Positions 34,704 to 45,122 of a stretch of 64,000 nucleotides of DNA are shown here, piece by piece. How positions within the stretch are numbered: the stretch's first letter is position 1; every line of letters begins with the position of its first letter. The notes under the pieces were generated by a model. The model saw only the letters and a list, made by a program, of their open reading frames with translations. It was not told the origin of the DNA and searched no databases. Source of the stretch: [Phialemoniopsis] sp. UDSM-2020 (Eukaryota > Ascomycota > Sordariomycetes > Thyridiales > Thyridiaceae); assembly GCA_018873225.1 (NCBI GenBank), contig JAEILZ010000006.1, forward strand, positions 2,790,001 through 2,854,000, in the 5' to 3' direction. The translations under genes and the position numbers were made by a program.

Positions 34704-36440
34704 ACGCACCTTTCCGACTACGCAGTTGCCACACGCTAGCAACTCTTCATTACTTTGAACCTTTGACCAACACCTATACGACAGAGCCACCTTGTGCGGT
34801 TCAGCCACGGCCTCACTTCTCACTACTCGACGAATCCTACTCTTCGCCTCACACCCTATTACTACGCACACATTTTGTATTCTTTGCATTAGGCGTTGGC
34901 TTTTATATCGGTATTATCATGCATCACGGATTGGGAAACACGGGATTTGGATTTGGGACGGGCAGGATGATACCATGGCATCGTAAACGCATCTTTTGGC
35001 ATGGGGAGTCTCCGGATCAGGTTGCATTTGTCTTTGCTCCTTTGCCTGTGTGTCCTCGGTGACACACTGTGGGCAGAGAAGGGGAAGAGGAGAGGCGGCG
35101 GGGAGGGGAGTGGTCAAAATACCTAGATGAATGGAATGGAATGGAAACATTGATATGAAAAAGCCTTTTGAGACTAATGTGCAGAGTTGTATGGCAGCAT
35201 TGTCTTGTCATGTGTTTGGATTGCTGATTTTACCACCAAGAGATGATGCCATCTCTTTTGACGCCCATTTCTCTCAAGACAGGGTCGTGACCCTAAACCT
35301 TTTTCGGGATGCAGCCCCGCAAGAGTCGATACGACCCCCGAAACGAGGCCCGTAGCGCGGTGGAGTGGGCGCTATCTCGCTCTTTCTGGGGAGCGGGACT
35401 CGTTCTTGATACAGGACGGCGGAAATGGGTGGGGATTTTGGAGCTCCAACTTGGCAGGATTGGGTGGGTTTAATTCCAAGGTTGATTATGTCGAGATTGT
35501 TCGTGTCGGTTGGTGATCACCTTTGAGGATCGAGCAAGTATGCTGATCCCCCTTTTCTCGGCTAACTGGTTATCGACATACGTACGTACATGCACTTGCA
35601 GCACACACTGCATGCAGACAGCCAGACAGACAGAAATGCAGCAGCAGAAGCCCAGTATCTGACAGATCCGAGCTGAAATGAGAAGAACGTTTCAGGCTAA
35701 TGCAGCTGCAGCTTGACTTGACGCCCGCCGCCGTTTGATAAGTGATACTACTAGGTATTGCATTCTACGAGTCCCTCATCTTCACTTTTCCGAAGACCAA
35801 AGCAGCTGTCTATCTTAGTCTACACTGTATTCCCTAGGCATGTAAATAGATGCATTAGATCCATACGACCCTCGCCCATGTCGGTGACGCACGGTGGTAA
35901 TGATATGCAGCGCCAGAATGCGCCTAAAGCTGCAACCAATATGCGTGATGACCGAGGCGTGCATGATGGGAGAGGAGAGAGGAGTGCTCGCCCGGCAGGC
36001 GTACCCTGGTTTAACTATTCCCACTGTAACCAAGCCGGCTCCGGCTCTGTTGCTAATTCTGTTAGCCGCGAGTTGCAATCTCGCTCCCCCATGTTTTGTG
36101 TTTTGGGGCCAACGGGCCAATCGATTTATCTGGTGGGTGGCCTCCCGGAAAAGATGCAAGGATACGACATGGAGGGGCGACGTGCAAGGCAAGTCAAGTG
36201 AGTCTGAGTGAGTGAGTGAGGGACAGGGTGGTGGTGAGTGGTGGGAATATTACATAGCTGTTGCATTCCACAGCTTCTCTCAACCTCTATTTTTTTTTCC
36301 TTTTCTTACTGAACACGACCACCCTTTTCCATTTTGACGACACACTTATTGTCCATCAAACTCGACTGCATCCATCGCTGTCGGTATCATCAAGATCTCT
36401 GAACCAGCATCTACACCTTTACCAGTAGATTTCGCCCAAC
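34704..36440. other. 1.7 kb intergenic region between tandem plus-strand genes
   Basis: No gene was seen. It includes short simple repeats: tacgtacgtac-like sequence near 35580, a cagacagccagacagacag run near 35617, and a (TGAG)4 tract at 36205-36220. A T-rich tract near 36290 precedes the next gene and is typical of a fungal core promoter. Confidence 0.5.
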
Positions 36441-37369
36441 ATGCCTGGCGTTCGTAAGTCACTCCAAACCACGCACCAAGCTCCATTGCTTCTCGCCATG
36501 AAGCTAGAGACAGCATCACCGAGGAGCTGCACGCGACCTCATACACCAATCCACCCGCTCTCCTCTTCATATTTCACCATCGCCGCAGTCTTCAAAGAAT
36601 TACCGAGCACTCCAAAACAAACCTCGACTAACCAAACACCCACCCACGTATAGCTCTAGGTGCCCTCGACAACCTCAAGGCCAAGCTCAAGGCCGCCTTC
36701 AAGAAGAAGGACGAGAAGAAGGAGTCCAAGCCCGCGGCCACCGCCACCACGCCCGCCGCCGAGCCCTCCAAGACCAGCGCCGCCCCGGCCGCGGCCCCAG
36801 CCAGTCAGTCAACCTCTCCCTAGATCAACACTCCCGTACAGAGAAGTACTACATTACTTACACCCCAACACAGCCGACCCAGCTACCGCCGCCGCAGCAG
36901 CTGCAGCTGACCCCGTCGCCGCCGCCGCCCCGGTCGCAGGCGACGCCAAGCCTGCTGAAGGTAAAGCTTCACCTCCCCCCTTTCCATTCCCTACAATCCG
37001 AGGCAAGCAAGCTAACTCTCCGCCTTTTTAGCACCCACAACAACCACCACCGAAGCAGCAGCCAAGCCCAGCGACCCGAGCGCCCCGGCCCCCGCAGCCC
37101 CCGCCGCACCAGCCGCCGCCACTGAAGCCCCCGCAGCTGCCGCCGCTGCTCCTCCCAGCAGCGAACCCACCGCCGCCCCAGCGGCCACCGACGCCGCCAA
37201 GCCCGCTGAGGCCGTCGCTCCCGCCGTCACGGCCGCCGAGGCCGGCACCGCTGCTGCCCCGACGGCCACTGCCCCCGCTGCCGAGGGCGCCGACGCCGCC
37301 AAGAAGGAGGCCGAGCCCGCTGCTCCCGCGCCCGCCGCGGCCCCCGTCGCTCCTGCTGCTTCTTCGTAA
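36441..37369 (+). CDS. Ala/Pro-rich low-complexity protein of unknown function (193 or 195 aa, four exons)
   Basis: Exons are 36441-36453, 36654 (or 36660)-36803, 36874-36960 and 37032-37369; donors are GTAAGT, GTCAGT and GTAAAG, acceptors are TAG, CAG and TAG, and phase is kept at every junction. The first exon encodes only four codons (MPGV). A short Lys-rich amphipathic segment follows (LDNLKAKLKAAFKKKDEKKE) and then about 150 residues made almost entirely of Ala, Pro, Thr and acidic residues, ending PVAPAASS. Two acceptors six bases apart (tatag and ctctag) both keep frame and would give MPGVPLGALDN or MPGVRALDN. I do not recognise a family with known function. The tight splice phasing and strong composition bias support it as a real gene. 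Confidence 0.65.
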
Positions 37370-37707
37370 AGGAGGCAAGTAGACAGGGTGATCAAAATGC
37401 ATCGTCCCCGGGAGTCTGCGCTTTATGGATGTCGGCCGATACTGGAACGTTGAGTTAGGAAACATGCAATGTGGTGGTGTGAATGTCATGGTCGAAACGA
37501 GCGGCCGTAATTAGCCCCCCGGCTGCCCCGAGAGCAGTCTATAACAAGGGGGAAGTGGTTTTGTGTGTCTTGTTGGAGTTTCTAGATACCCCCATTTAAT
37601 GAACGAATGAGCAAATCATATCTTTCCGTCATGCACATGTGTCCTATTCGGTCGAAGAGCCATGTCTCATTATACAAGCGATTACGCCCCATTCTATGTA
37701 GGTACAA
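37370..37707. other. Short intergenic region between convergent genes
   Basis: It holds the 3' ends of the Ala/Pro-rich gene and the PP2A activator gene. No other feature was seen. Confidence 0.5.
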
Positions 37708-39299
37708 TCACTTGGCCCACGGGGCCTTGGTCAACGACATTTGCGCCCCAGTCGTCCCGGGCTTGCCCATCGGGTGCGCCAGCCCCTGGTCCTGGCCCGC
37801 CGGCAGTGCTGAACCTCCCTGCGCCATCATCATCCCCCTCTGATTAGCTCCCGGCCTCCCCGTCGCACTCATAGCTCCTACTCCCAGCGCAGCAGACGGC
37901 GGCGGCATACTCGTCGCTCCAGGAGCGCCAGGACCGGCAGCAGCACCGACAGGCTGGTTTGCCAGGTGTACCGACTGCGCCCTCGCGGCAGCGGCCGGGT
38001 CGCGCTCCCACGAGAAGAGCGAGCCAAAGGGGAAGTGCTGGACGACGGGGAACTTGCCGAGCACCTCGGCGTCAAACATCTTGAGCATGCCCTTGTTGAT
38101 CTTGCCCCAGCCGTCCTTGACGCCCGACACGTCGTAGAGCACGGGGCTGTGCTCCCAAAAGGGACCCGTCTTGACGTCATTGATGAAACCGACGGCCGAG
38201 AAGTACATGTACTGGGGGCGGTAGGCGGCGACGAGGTCGTCCTTCGTGATGTCGCCGGGCCGCGGGGCGCGCGGTAGGCTGCCCGCCTGGGGAACGGGGT
38301 CGGATGGGGAGGACAGCGGGGCGGTGAGCTGCGCGGAGCCGAAGATGTAGGGGATGAAGGAGTGGTCGTCGAGGCCCCAGACGCCGTGGGAGCCGGCGGG
38401 TTCGAGGGTGTATGTTAGGATCAGGCGGCGGACGATGACGAGGTATCTTGAGTGAGTGTTAGTTGATGTTAGTTTATATAGGAGTGAAGGTAAACTTACG
38501 GTTCTATAACACCCAGGACGATACTCCGCTCCAGCTCCTCGTCGTCTCCAGCGCCGGCGCCTTTGAAGAAGCCCAGCTTCCATAGGCAGCCCAGAAACGC
38601 GAAGAAGCTCAGCTCGTGACCCGTGCCGTAGTCGAGCCGCTGGCAGCTGCCGAAGCCGCCGAGGAAGTAGGCCCTCAGCTCGTCCAGCGCCGTGGCGGGC
38701 TTCTCCTCAGCTGTACCAGCAGCTGTTGCTCCTCCCCCGCTACCAAAAGACAGCACTTCCTCCCCAATGTACTCGTGTAGCAGGCCGTCCACCTTGTCCT
38801 CCAGGATCTTGTGCCATGTCCGGAAGGCGACGTTGCCGAACCGGCGCGGGCCCGGGTCAGGCGGGGCGTCGTCGACCAGGGCGCCGGCGCGCTCGAGTAA
38901 AGCCTGCAGAGCCTTGACGGGGGCCGGATCCTGTGTGCTGCCTCTCGTGAACGCCTTTACTGCGCCTGGAGGTCCTCCACCCGACGACCGCAGAGCCGCT
39001 AGGCTCCCGGTGGCGGCGGGCTGTTGTGTGTGGTCCTGCTTGCGCCGGCGGGGGCACATGGCGTGGTTGAGCTGCATGAGGAAGAGGCCGATGTCGCGGT
39101 AGGCCAGGGACACGGAGAAGTGGGCGACGTCGGGCCCGTCGTTGATGCACTTGGAGGGCCGGGCGAAGGCGTGCGGTCTGGAAGGATCGAGAACCTCTAG
39201 TTTGGGAAGAGCGCCGTGCTGTTGAGGTGCTGGAGGCGCGGGCATGGCTGTCGCTGTCGCGCTCGCTCCGGGAAGCTTGGTTTGTGGTGGGGGATCCAT
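37708..39299 (-). CDS. rrd1: Serine/threonine-protein phosphatase 2A activator (PTPA/RRD), 512 aa, two exons
   Basis: Exons in coding order are 39299-38500 and 38446-37708, with a 53 nt intron (GTAAGT...CAAG). The PTPA fold is clear: [51 protein letters not shown], then after the splice [20 protein letters not shown] and [24 protein letters not shown] proteins are peptidyl-prolyl isomerases that, with ATP, bring PP2A-type phosphatases into their active form; in yeast Rrd1 acts with the TOR pathway phosphatase Sit4. The long Gly/Ala/Met-rich tail after about residue 410, ending TKAPWAK, suggests the Rrd1 rather than the shorter Rrd2 branch; that assignment is an inference. An insertion of low complexity lies between about residues 95 and 135. 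Confidence 0.92.
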
Positions 39300-40242
39300 G
39301 ATGTTTTCGTGGCGGCGATGGCCTCGATGCGAACTTCGAAGCTTGCTGTCGTGATTACTATGGTGGGAAATAGTGTCTCCTAGAATGATGCCACAATACT
39401 ATTGACGGGATCTAGATTGTTGGAGATTGAGCTTGTGTGAGGGAGATCGACGACACCTTGCTGGAGGGGCATTGATTGATGTGTGTTTGAAGCTGTTGAC
39501 TTTTGACTAATGCTGTGCGGCAGCGCTAAGTTAGCCCCGGGTGCCCCGCTATGTCCCTAGCCTCTCGCTGTGGGGGCCGTGGTTCTTCACTGCAGGAACG
39601 CGTGGATTGATATCTGGAACCAGTTTCTTTGTCTAAAAAAATGTACAGGAATCAGAATTGCTGAAGTTGATTCGAGCTGGAGGGAAGTAACTATCTACGT
39701 CCGGAGATAGACTAGCAATGCCATGACTGATGGAATGATCAGCTGAGAAAGCCTGGGTCTACACTTCAAGACAACATGAAAGTAATCTCGATTCTCTTCC
39801 CATCTCAAAAGACGAAAGACCTGATTTATTTTCTTCATAAACTCATCGCAGATCACCATCCTGCAACGTCAGCCCTCCATCTCACAATGCAGCGGCCAGC
39901 GATTCCTTCCCTGTTCCTGTCTTTGCCACTCTCATCACAACCACGGTAACTCCTTCCCCACCAAAGACCGGCACCACCTGCAATATCAGCCCTATAATAC
40001 ACTATGACGTAGCATTCGGCACCCTGCATTTCAGGGTCCAAAGCCAGGCCACGGCCAGCCCTGACATGTATATCAACCTCATCCGAGGCCCTCACATCGA
40101 GAATCTCTTCTTTTCCGCTCTTCTTCACCCTACAAAAACACCAAAGCAAAATAGCCAGGACACCTTACGTCACCTTACCTCAAAAGGGACCAAACCTATC
40201 AAGCCCACGACCACTACCACTACCTCTGAAACAAAAGCAAAC
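39300..40242. other. Intergenic region between divergent genes
   Basis: It separates the minus-strand PTPA gene from the plus-strand 91-aa protein gene and must hold both promoters. No other gene was seen. Confidence 0.5.
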
Positions 40243-40518
40243 ATGCCTCTCGACTCCAAGAACACCGACTCGGGCCTCACCGGCGGCGCCAAGTTCGTCA
40301 CCTCGACCCTCGGCAACACCGTCTCGGGCGTCACCAACACGGTCGGCGGCGTCGTCGGCGCAGCGGGCCGGGGTCTCGGCGAGACGGTCAATGGCGCCAC
40401 GGGCGGCGTGGGTAGACCCCTCGGTGACGGCGTTGCCAACGTCACTACGGGCCTCGAGAAGGGCGCTGCCGACGTCGCCAAGGGCGCCCGCGACGCTGGC
40501 CAGTGGAGGACTTCGTGA
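40243..40518 (+). CDS. Small Gly/Val/Thr-repeat protein of unknown function (91 aa)
   Basis: ATG 40243 opens a 92-codon frame ending TGA 40518. The product is built of imperfect amphipathic units of the type GNTVSGVTNTVGGVVGAAGR and ends with GLEKGAADVAKGARDAGQ. Small proteins of this pattern are frequent and abundantly expressed in Ascomycota and resemble LEA/hydrophilin-like stress proteins in composition, but no biochemical role is established, so a stress role is only a suggestion. There is no signal peptide or Cys. The open frame extends upstream of 40243 but that part has no family-like sequence, so the ATG after the A-rich leader (aaagcaaac) is chosen. Confidence 0.7.
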   Translation: MPLDSKNTDSGLTGGAKFVTSTLGNTVSGVTNTVGGVVGAAGRGLGETVNGATGGVGRPLGDGVANVTTGLEKGAADVAKGARDAGQWRTS

Positions 40519-41055
40519 GAGAAGGACAAGAAACAGGGATGACTGACGAAGAACTTGTGTGTATTGATATGAGGGAATGATTGGGGTGTGTGCCACATTG
40601 ACGATTGGTGAAAAAAATTATACATTAGCACATTTTTAATGCAGACGACTGTCTTTTTGGTTTCGCCAGACAAAAGCTTAGCTCACTTGAAGTATGCCGT
40701 TGCCTCGTCTTGATATTCAAAAGAACTCACGGTCGCAACACGAAAAGATCATCTCGCATCTCCATCACTGTGTATTACATCAATGTATATATGTACGTTT
40801 CGACCAAAGCCCCAACCATGACAACAGAAGTAGCCCTCTCTCCTCATCGCAAAAGGCCCTCGAAAGATAAAAATCCAGGTAAGCGAATGGAGGCGCTACC
40901 AATAAACAACAGCCGAACAAGAACCAGGGTATTTTGTGGGTGGAAGCAGACAGAAATCATCAAGAGTGAGGAGCATGGAACATGAAACAGAAAAAAACAG
41001 ACACAGGACACAGCCGTCATCTCATCCAAACAAGAACATTCATTTCCGTCTTACA
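40519..41055. other. Intergenic region between convergent genes
   Basis: It holds the 3' ends of the 91-aa gene and of the coiled-coil gene. It is A/T-rich with several poly-A-like runs, as in fungal 3' flanks. No gene was seen. Confidence 0.5.
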
Positions 41056-44000
41056 TCACGTCGACTGCTTTAGGTCCGAGATGGACCGTAAGATACTATC
41101 CTCATAGAATTAGCATCTCGCCTTGGGGATATCATCAATGCAAAACATACCGGACATTCCGCTCCCTCATATCCTCATCGAGCTCCTGCAGACCGCGGAG
41201 GTTGACGCGCGCACTAGACAGCTAAAACACAAACATGTTAGCACACTCAGCCCTAAAGTACGACGCAGTCTTGACGGAAAGGGAAGGTAGGTGGTGATGG
41301 GGGGAAATCGCTGCATCAAGCAAGGGGCGCTCGCACCGAAGCTAATGCCGCTGAGGAGTTGTCCGGCTCGTCGTTCTCACCTTCGGCGGCTGCCGACTTG
41401 TCCGAGTCCTTCCCGGCGTCGTTCTCCTTCTCGTCGTCATCCTCGGCGCCGGCGAACCTGCTCGCGGCCAGGCCCTTGGACGGCGTCGACTGCTTCGTCT
41501 TTGCCTCGGCGATCTCGGCGTCCTTGACCTTGAGCTGCGCCTGCATCTCCTCGATCCGCTTCTGCGCGTCGATCGCCTTCTTCTGCGCCTCCTCGACCAG
41601 CTGCGACATCGAATCGTGCAGGTCGTTGTAGTCGGCCTGCGACGTCTTCTGTTTGGCCTCGGCCTCGAGCTTGTGCGCCTCGAACTCCTTCTGCAGCATC
41701 TCAAGGTCCTCCTTGATGGAGGCCACACTATCCTCGGCGCTCGCCGACTTGGACTTGGCCGCGAAGAGCGCGTCTTCGTGCGCCTTCTTGAGCGACTCGA
41801 TCTCGGCCCGCAGGGCGTCTGCTTCGGATGTGTCGGGCTTCTGGTTCTGGGCCGCGTCGAGCGCCGCCTGCGCCTCGAACTTCTCCATCTTCTCCTGCGC
41901 CAGCTGCCCGCCGAGGGTATCAAGCTCCTCCTCATTCTTGGCCAGGTCCGCCTTGAGTTTCTCCATCGCCTGCTCCAGGTCCGCCTTGGCGGCCTCGAGC
42001 TTGGCCGCGCTCTCAGACAAGTTCGTGTGCTTGGCGTTGGCCTCCTCGAGGGCCTTGTCATGCGCGGCCTTGAGCTTCTCGAGCTCTGCCTCGGTAGCCG
42101 ACGCGCCCTCCTTCTTGGCACTCTCTACGGCCGAGGACTGAAGCTCAATAAGCTTCTCGACCTCGACCGAATGGGTGCTCTCGAGGTCCTTCTTGAGAGC
42201 CTCCAGTGCCGATGCGTGCTTCTGCTCAGCCTCGGCAAGGGCGGTCTGTGCGGCGTCTACCTCCTTCTGGATGCTCTTGGCCTGGTAAAGCTCGGCGACC
42301 AGCTTCTCTACCTCGGCGGCATGCTTGCTCTCGAGCTCCGACTTGAGCTTCTCGAGCTCGGCCGCGACCTCGCCGGTACCGGCCTCCTTTGCGGCGCTGA
42401 TGGCCTCGGCGTGCTTGGCAACGAGCTCCTCCTTCTCGGCGTCCTTGCTCTTTTGCAAGTTGACGAGGGCGTCCTCGTGCTCGGCCCTGAGCTCGTTGAG
42501 CTCGTTGGCCTGCGCAATGAGGTTCAACTCCTTGATCGTCTCGATCTGCTGAGCGTGACCGGCCAGTATCTTCTCGTGCTCCGCCTTGAGGTCTCCGATC
42601 TCCTTGGCATGTGCCACGGCGGTCAGCTCCTTGAGAGTCTCGATCTGCTGGGCATGACTGGCAATGGCCTCCTCATGCTCTGCTTTGATATCGGCAATTT
42701 CCTTGGCTTGAGCAATGGCATTCAGCTCTTTAATCGTCTCGATCTGCTTGGCGTGTGTTGCCTTGAGCTCCTCCAGCTCCGCTGCCGACGCGCCAGCGCC
42801 GGCCTCTTGGGCCGCGCTGAGCTCCTCGGCGTGCTTGGCCTTGAGCTCCTCTAGCTCGGCCTCCTTGTCCTTTTGCAGTCCGGCAATGATGTCCTCGTGC
42901 GAGGCCCTGAGTTCGCTGAGCTCCTTGGCTAGCGCGAGGTTGTTGAGCTCCTGAGCCGTCTCAATCTGTTTGGCGTGGCTCTCCTTGAGCGCCTCCATCT
43001 CGCTCAGGTGCGTGTCCTTGTCGGCGTTGGCGCCCAGTTTGGCACGCTCCAGCTCCTCGGCGTGGCTGGCCCGGAGCTGGTCGAGCAACTCATCATGCTC
43101 CTTAGCCTTGGCCTCGAGAGCGGCGACGGCGGCCTCGTGCTCGCCCTGTGCCTTCTCCAATGCGCTGGCGTGTTCCGACTTGGCCTTCTCCAGCGCAGAA
43201 GTATGCTCAGACTTGGCCGACTCCAGCTCGGTCGTGTGTCCCGACGTGGCCTTCTCGAGGGCCTCCTCGTGCGCCTTGACCGTCTCCTCGTGCTTGGCCT
43301 CGAGGCTCTGATACAAGCGCTTGAAGTGGGCATCGCCCTTAAGGGCCTCAATCTCCTCCTCGTAGTCCTTAGAGATCTGCTCCAGCTCCTTGCGGTGCTT
43401 CTCGAGCGTCGAGTCGTGCTCCGACTTGAGCTTAGTCAGGGTGGCCTCGTGGTCCTTGGACTGCTCAGCTGACGAGTCAACGCTCTTCTTGAGCTCTTCC
43501 AGGGCCTCCTCAGCCTTGGCTGACGACTCCTTGGCGGCCTTGAGCTCGGCCTGTAGCTCAGCGACCGTGGTCTTGAGTGACTCGAGCTTCTCGGTCTTGG
43601 CCTCGAGCTCGGCCTTAGCGTCCTCGGCAGCCTTCTCGGCAGACTCGAGCTTGCTGGCCAATTCCGTGATCTGAGCCTCTAGAGCAGAAATCTTGGCGTC
43701 ATTGGCGTCAGACGCCGCAGCGAGCTGAGCCTCGCGAGCAGCCTCGACCTCCGAGTGCGATGCCGTCAGCTCGTCGATCTTCTTCTGCAACTCGGCGATA
43801 GCATCCTCGTGGGCGGTCTTCATGTCGCCAAGGGTCTTTTCGTGCTCGCCAGACTCGGCCTTGTCCTTCTGGAGGGCCGCGGCATGCTGAGCCTGCATGG
43901 CGTCAATGGCGGCTTGGTGCTGCTCAGTCAGCGTCTTCTGCAGGGCCTCGAGCTTGGCGGCGTGCTCCTCGGCGGCCTCGCTCAAGTTAGACTCGTTCTC

Positions 44001-45122
44001 TTTTAATTTGGCCTCATGCTTGGCCTGCAGGGTCTCGAGTGTCTGCTTGAGCGCAGTGACCTCGGCCTCGGTAGCGTCCTTGGAGGATGCGACGTCTGAA
44101 AACTCCGACTTGTTCTTGGTCAGGTTCTCCTCGGCAGCCTTGAGCTTCTCCTGGGCTTCGGCGACCTGATCCTTGAGGGCCTTGACCTCGGACTCATACT
44201 TGGACTTGAGATCTTCTACCTCGGACTCGTCGTGGCCGTCCACCTCCTTCTGAACCTGCTCGCCGAGCTCGGAGATCTTGTGCTTCGAAGACGAGACCTG
44301 CTCCTTGAGGGAGGAGATCTCCGCCTCGCTAGAAGCCAGCTTCTTCTTGAGAGACTCGATCTCGGCAGCCGCGGCGGTGCTCGAGCCGGAACCGGCCAGC
44401 GACGGGCGGGCAGCATGCCTGGTGGCGGTAGTAGCGGGCGAAGAGGAAGTAGGGGCGGTAGACAGGCGCCTCTTGGCATCGGCGACCGCACCTGTGGCTG
44501 CAGGCTTGGCGGCAGCTGGCCTGGTGGTGCCTGTGGTAGTCGAGGTCCGCGAAGTCGTGGCGGGCGCCGCCTTGGTCGCCGACGTTGAGGACGTCACAGG
44601 TCTCCGGGCTGGCGCCGCAGCGGCGCCCGTGCTGGACACGACCTTCTTCTCGCCGGCTTTGGCCGGAGAGGGGGGCACGGCCGAGGTGCGGCGGACGGTG
44701 GCGGTGGAGCTCGTGATGGACCGCTTCTTCTCGTCCTCGGAGGCGGAGGGCTGGGAGCGGTGCGAGGTCGCGGTGGAGGACGAGGTCGTCGGGCGCTTGG
44801 CGGTGGTGGTGCCGCTGGTGGACGGGCGCGCGGGGGGCTTGCTCAGGCCGCCGCTCGAACCAGCGGTGCGGGTGGCCGTCGAGCTTGTAGTCGGCTTGGC
44901 GGCGGACGAGGAGGTGCCCGTGGCCGGTCGACGCACCGTCGTGGTCGTGGTGCCCGTGCCCGTGCCAGCGGCCGAGACGCGCTTCGCAGCTGCGGGAGCT
45001 GCGCCGGCCTTTGCTGGGGCAGCGGGAGCTTTGGCCTGGGTCGGTGAGGCGACCTTTTGGACCTTGGGCGACGCGGGGGCCGGGGCATGGTCCTGCTTGG
45101 CGGTACCTTCGCTGTCGGCCAT
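41056..45122 (-). CDS. Long coiled-coil protein of unknown function (1298 aa, three exons)
   Basis: The large first exon runs 45122-41337. Two short exons probably follow, 41221-41151 and 41095-41056 (introns 115 and 55 nt; donors GTGCGA and GTATGT; acceptors TTTTAG and GATAG, the second preceded by a GCTAAT branch-like site), giving the end ARVNLRGLQELDEDMRERN then VRILRSISDLKQST. Residues 1-250 are a basic Ser/Thr/Ala/Pro-rich region suited to microtubule or nucleic acid contact. Residues about 255-1235 are an almost unbroken Ala/Glu/Lys heptad coiled coil with internal repeats, for example HAKQIETIKELN-type units at about 716-930 and SEH-T/A-SALEKAK units before them. I do not recognise a functional family; such proteins are often labelled 'M protein repeat' by low-complexity similarity only. 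Without the short exons, the first exon would end 6 codons past the donor at a TGA at 41316. Confidence 0.8.
42330..42985. repeat. Coding repeats (about 99 bp and 222 bp units) in the coiled-coil gene
   Basis: Within residues about 716-930 four units begin with HA[KQ]QIET. Two of them are 33 residues long and two are 74 residues (the 33-residue part plus a 41-residue part with AKHAE and GAGASAAELEELK). The order is long, short, short, long. The short units are 99 bp apart at DNA level. Confidence 0.75.

Noticed and set aside
35577..35640. Cluster of short simple repeats (tacgtacgtac, cagacagac)
   Set aside because: Too short and imperfect to be a mobile element or functional array; ordinary intergenic simple sequence.
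37028..37489. Gly-rich 153-codon frame on the minus strand
   Set aside because: It is the reverse of the Ala/Pro-rich last exon (GCC/CCC codons read as GGC/GGG); the plus-strand model has correct splice phasing.
41616..42854. 412-codon open frame on the plus strand, Leu/Gly-rich
   Set aside because: It lies opposite the coiled-coil gene and arises from its GAG/CTC-biased codons read backwards. Its sequence has no domain and its composition mirrors the true gene.
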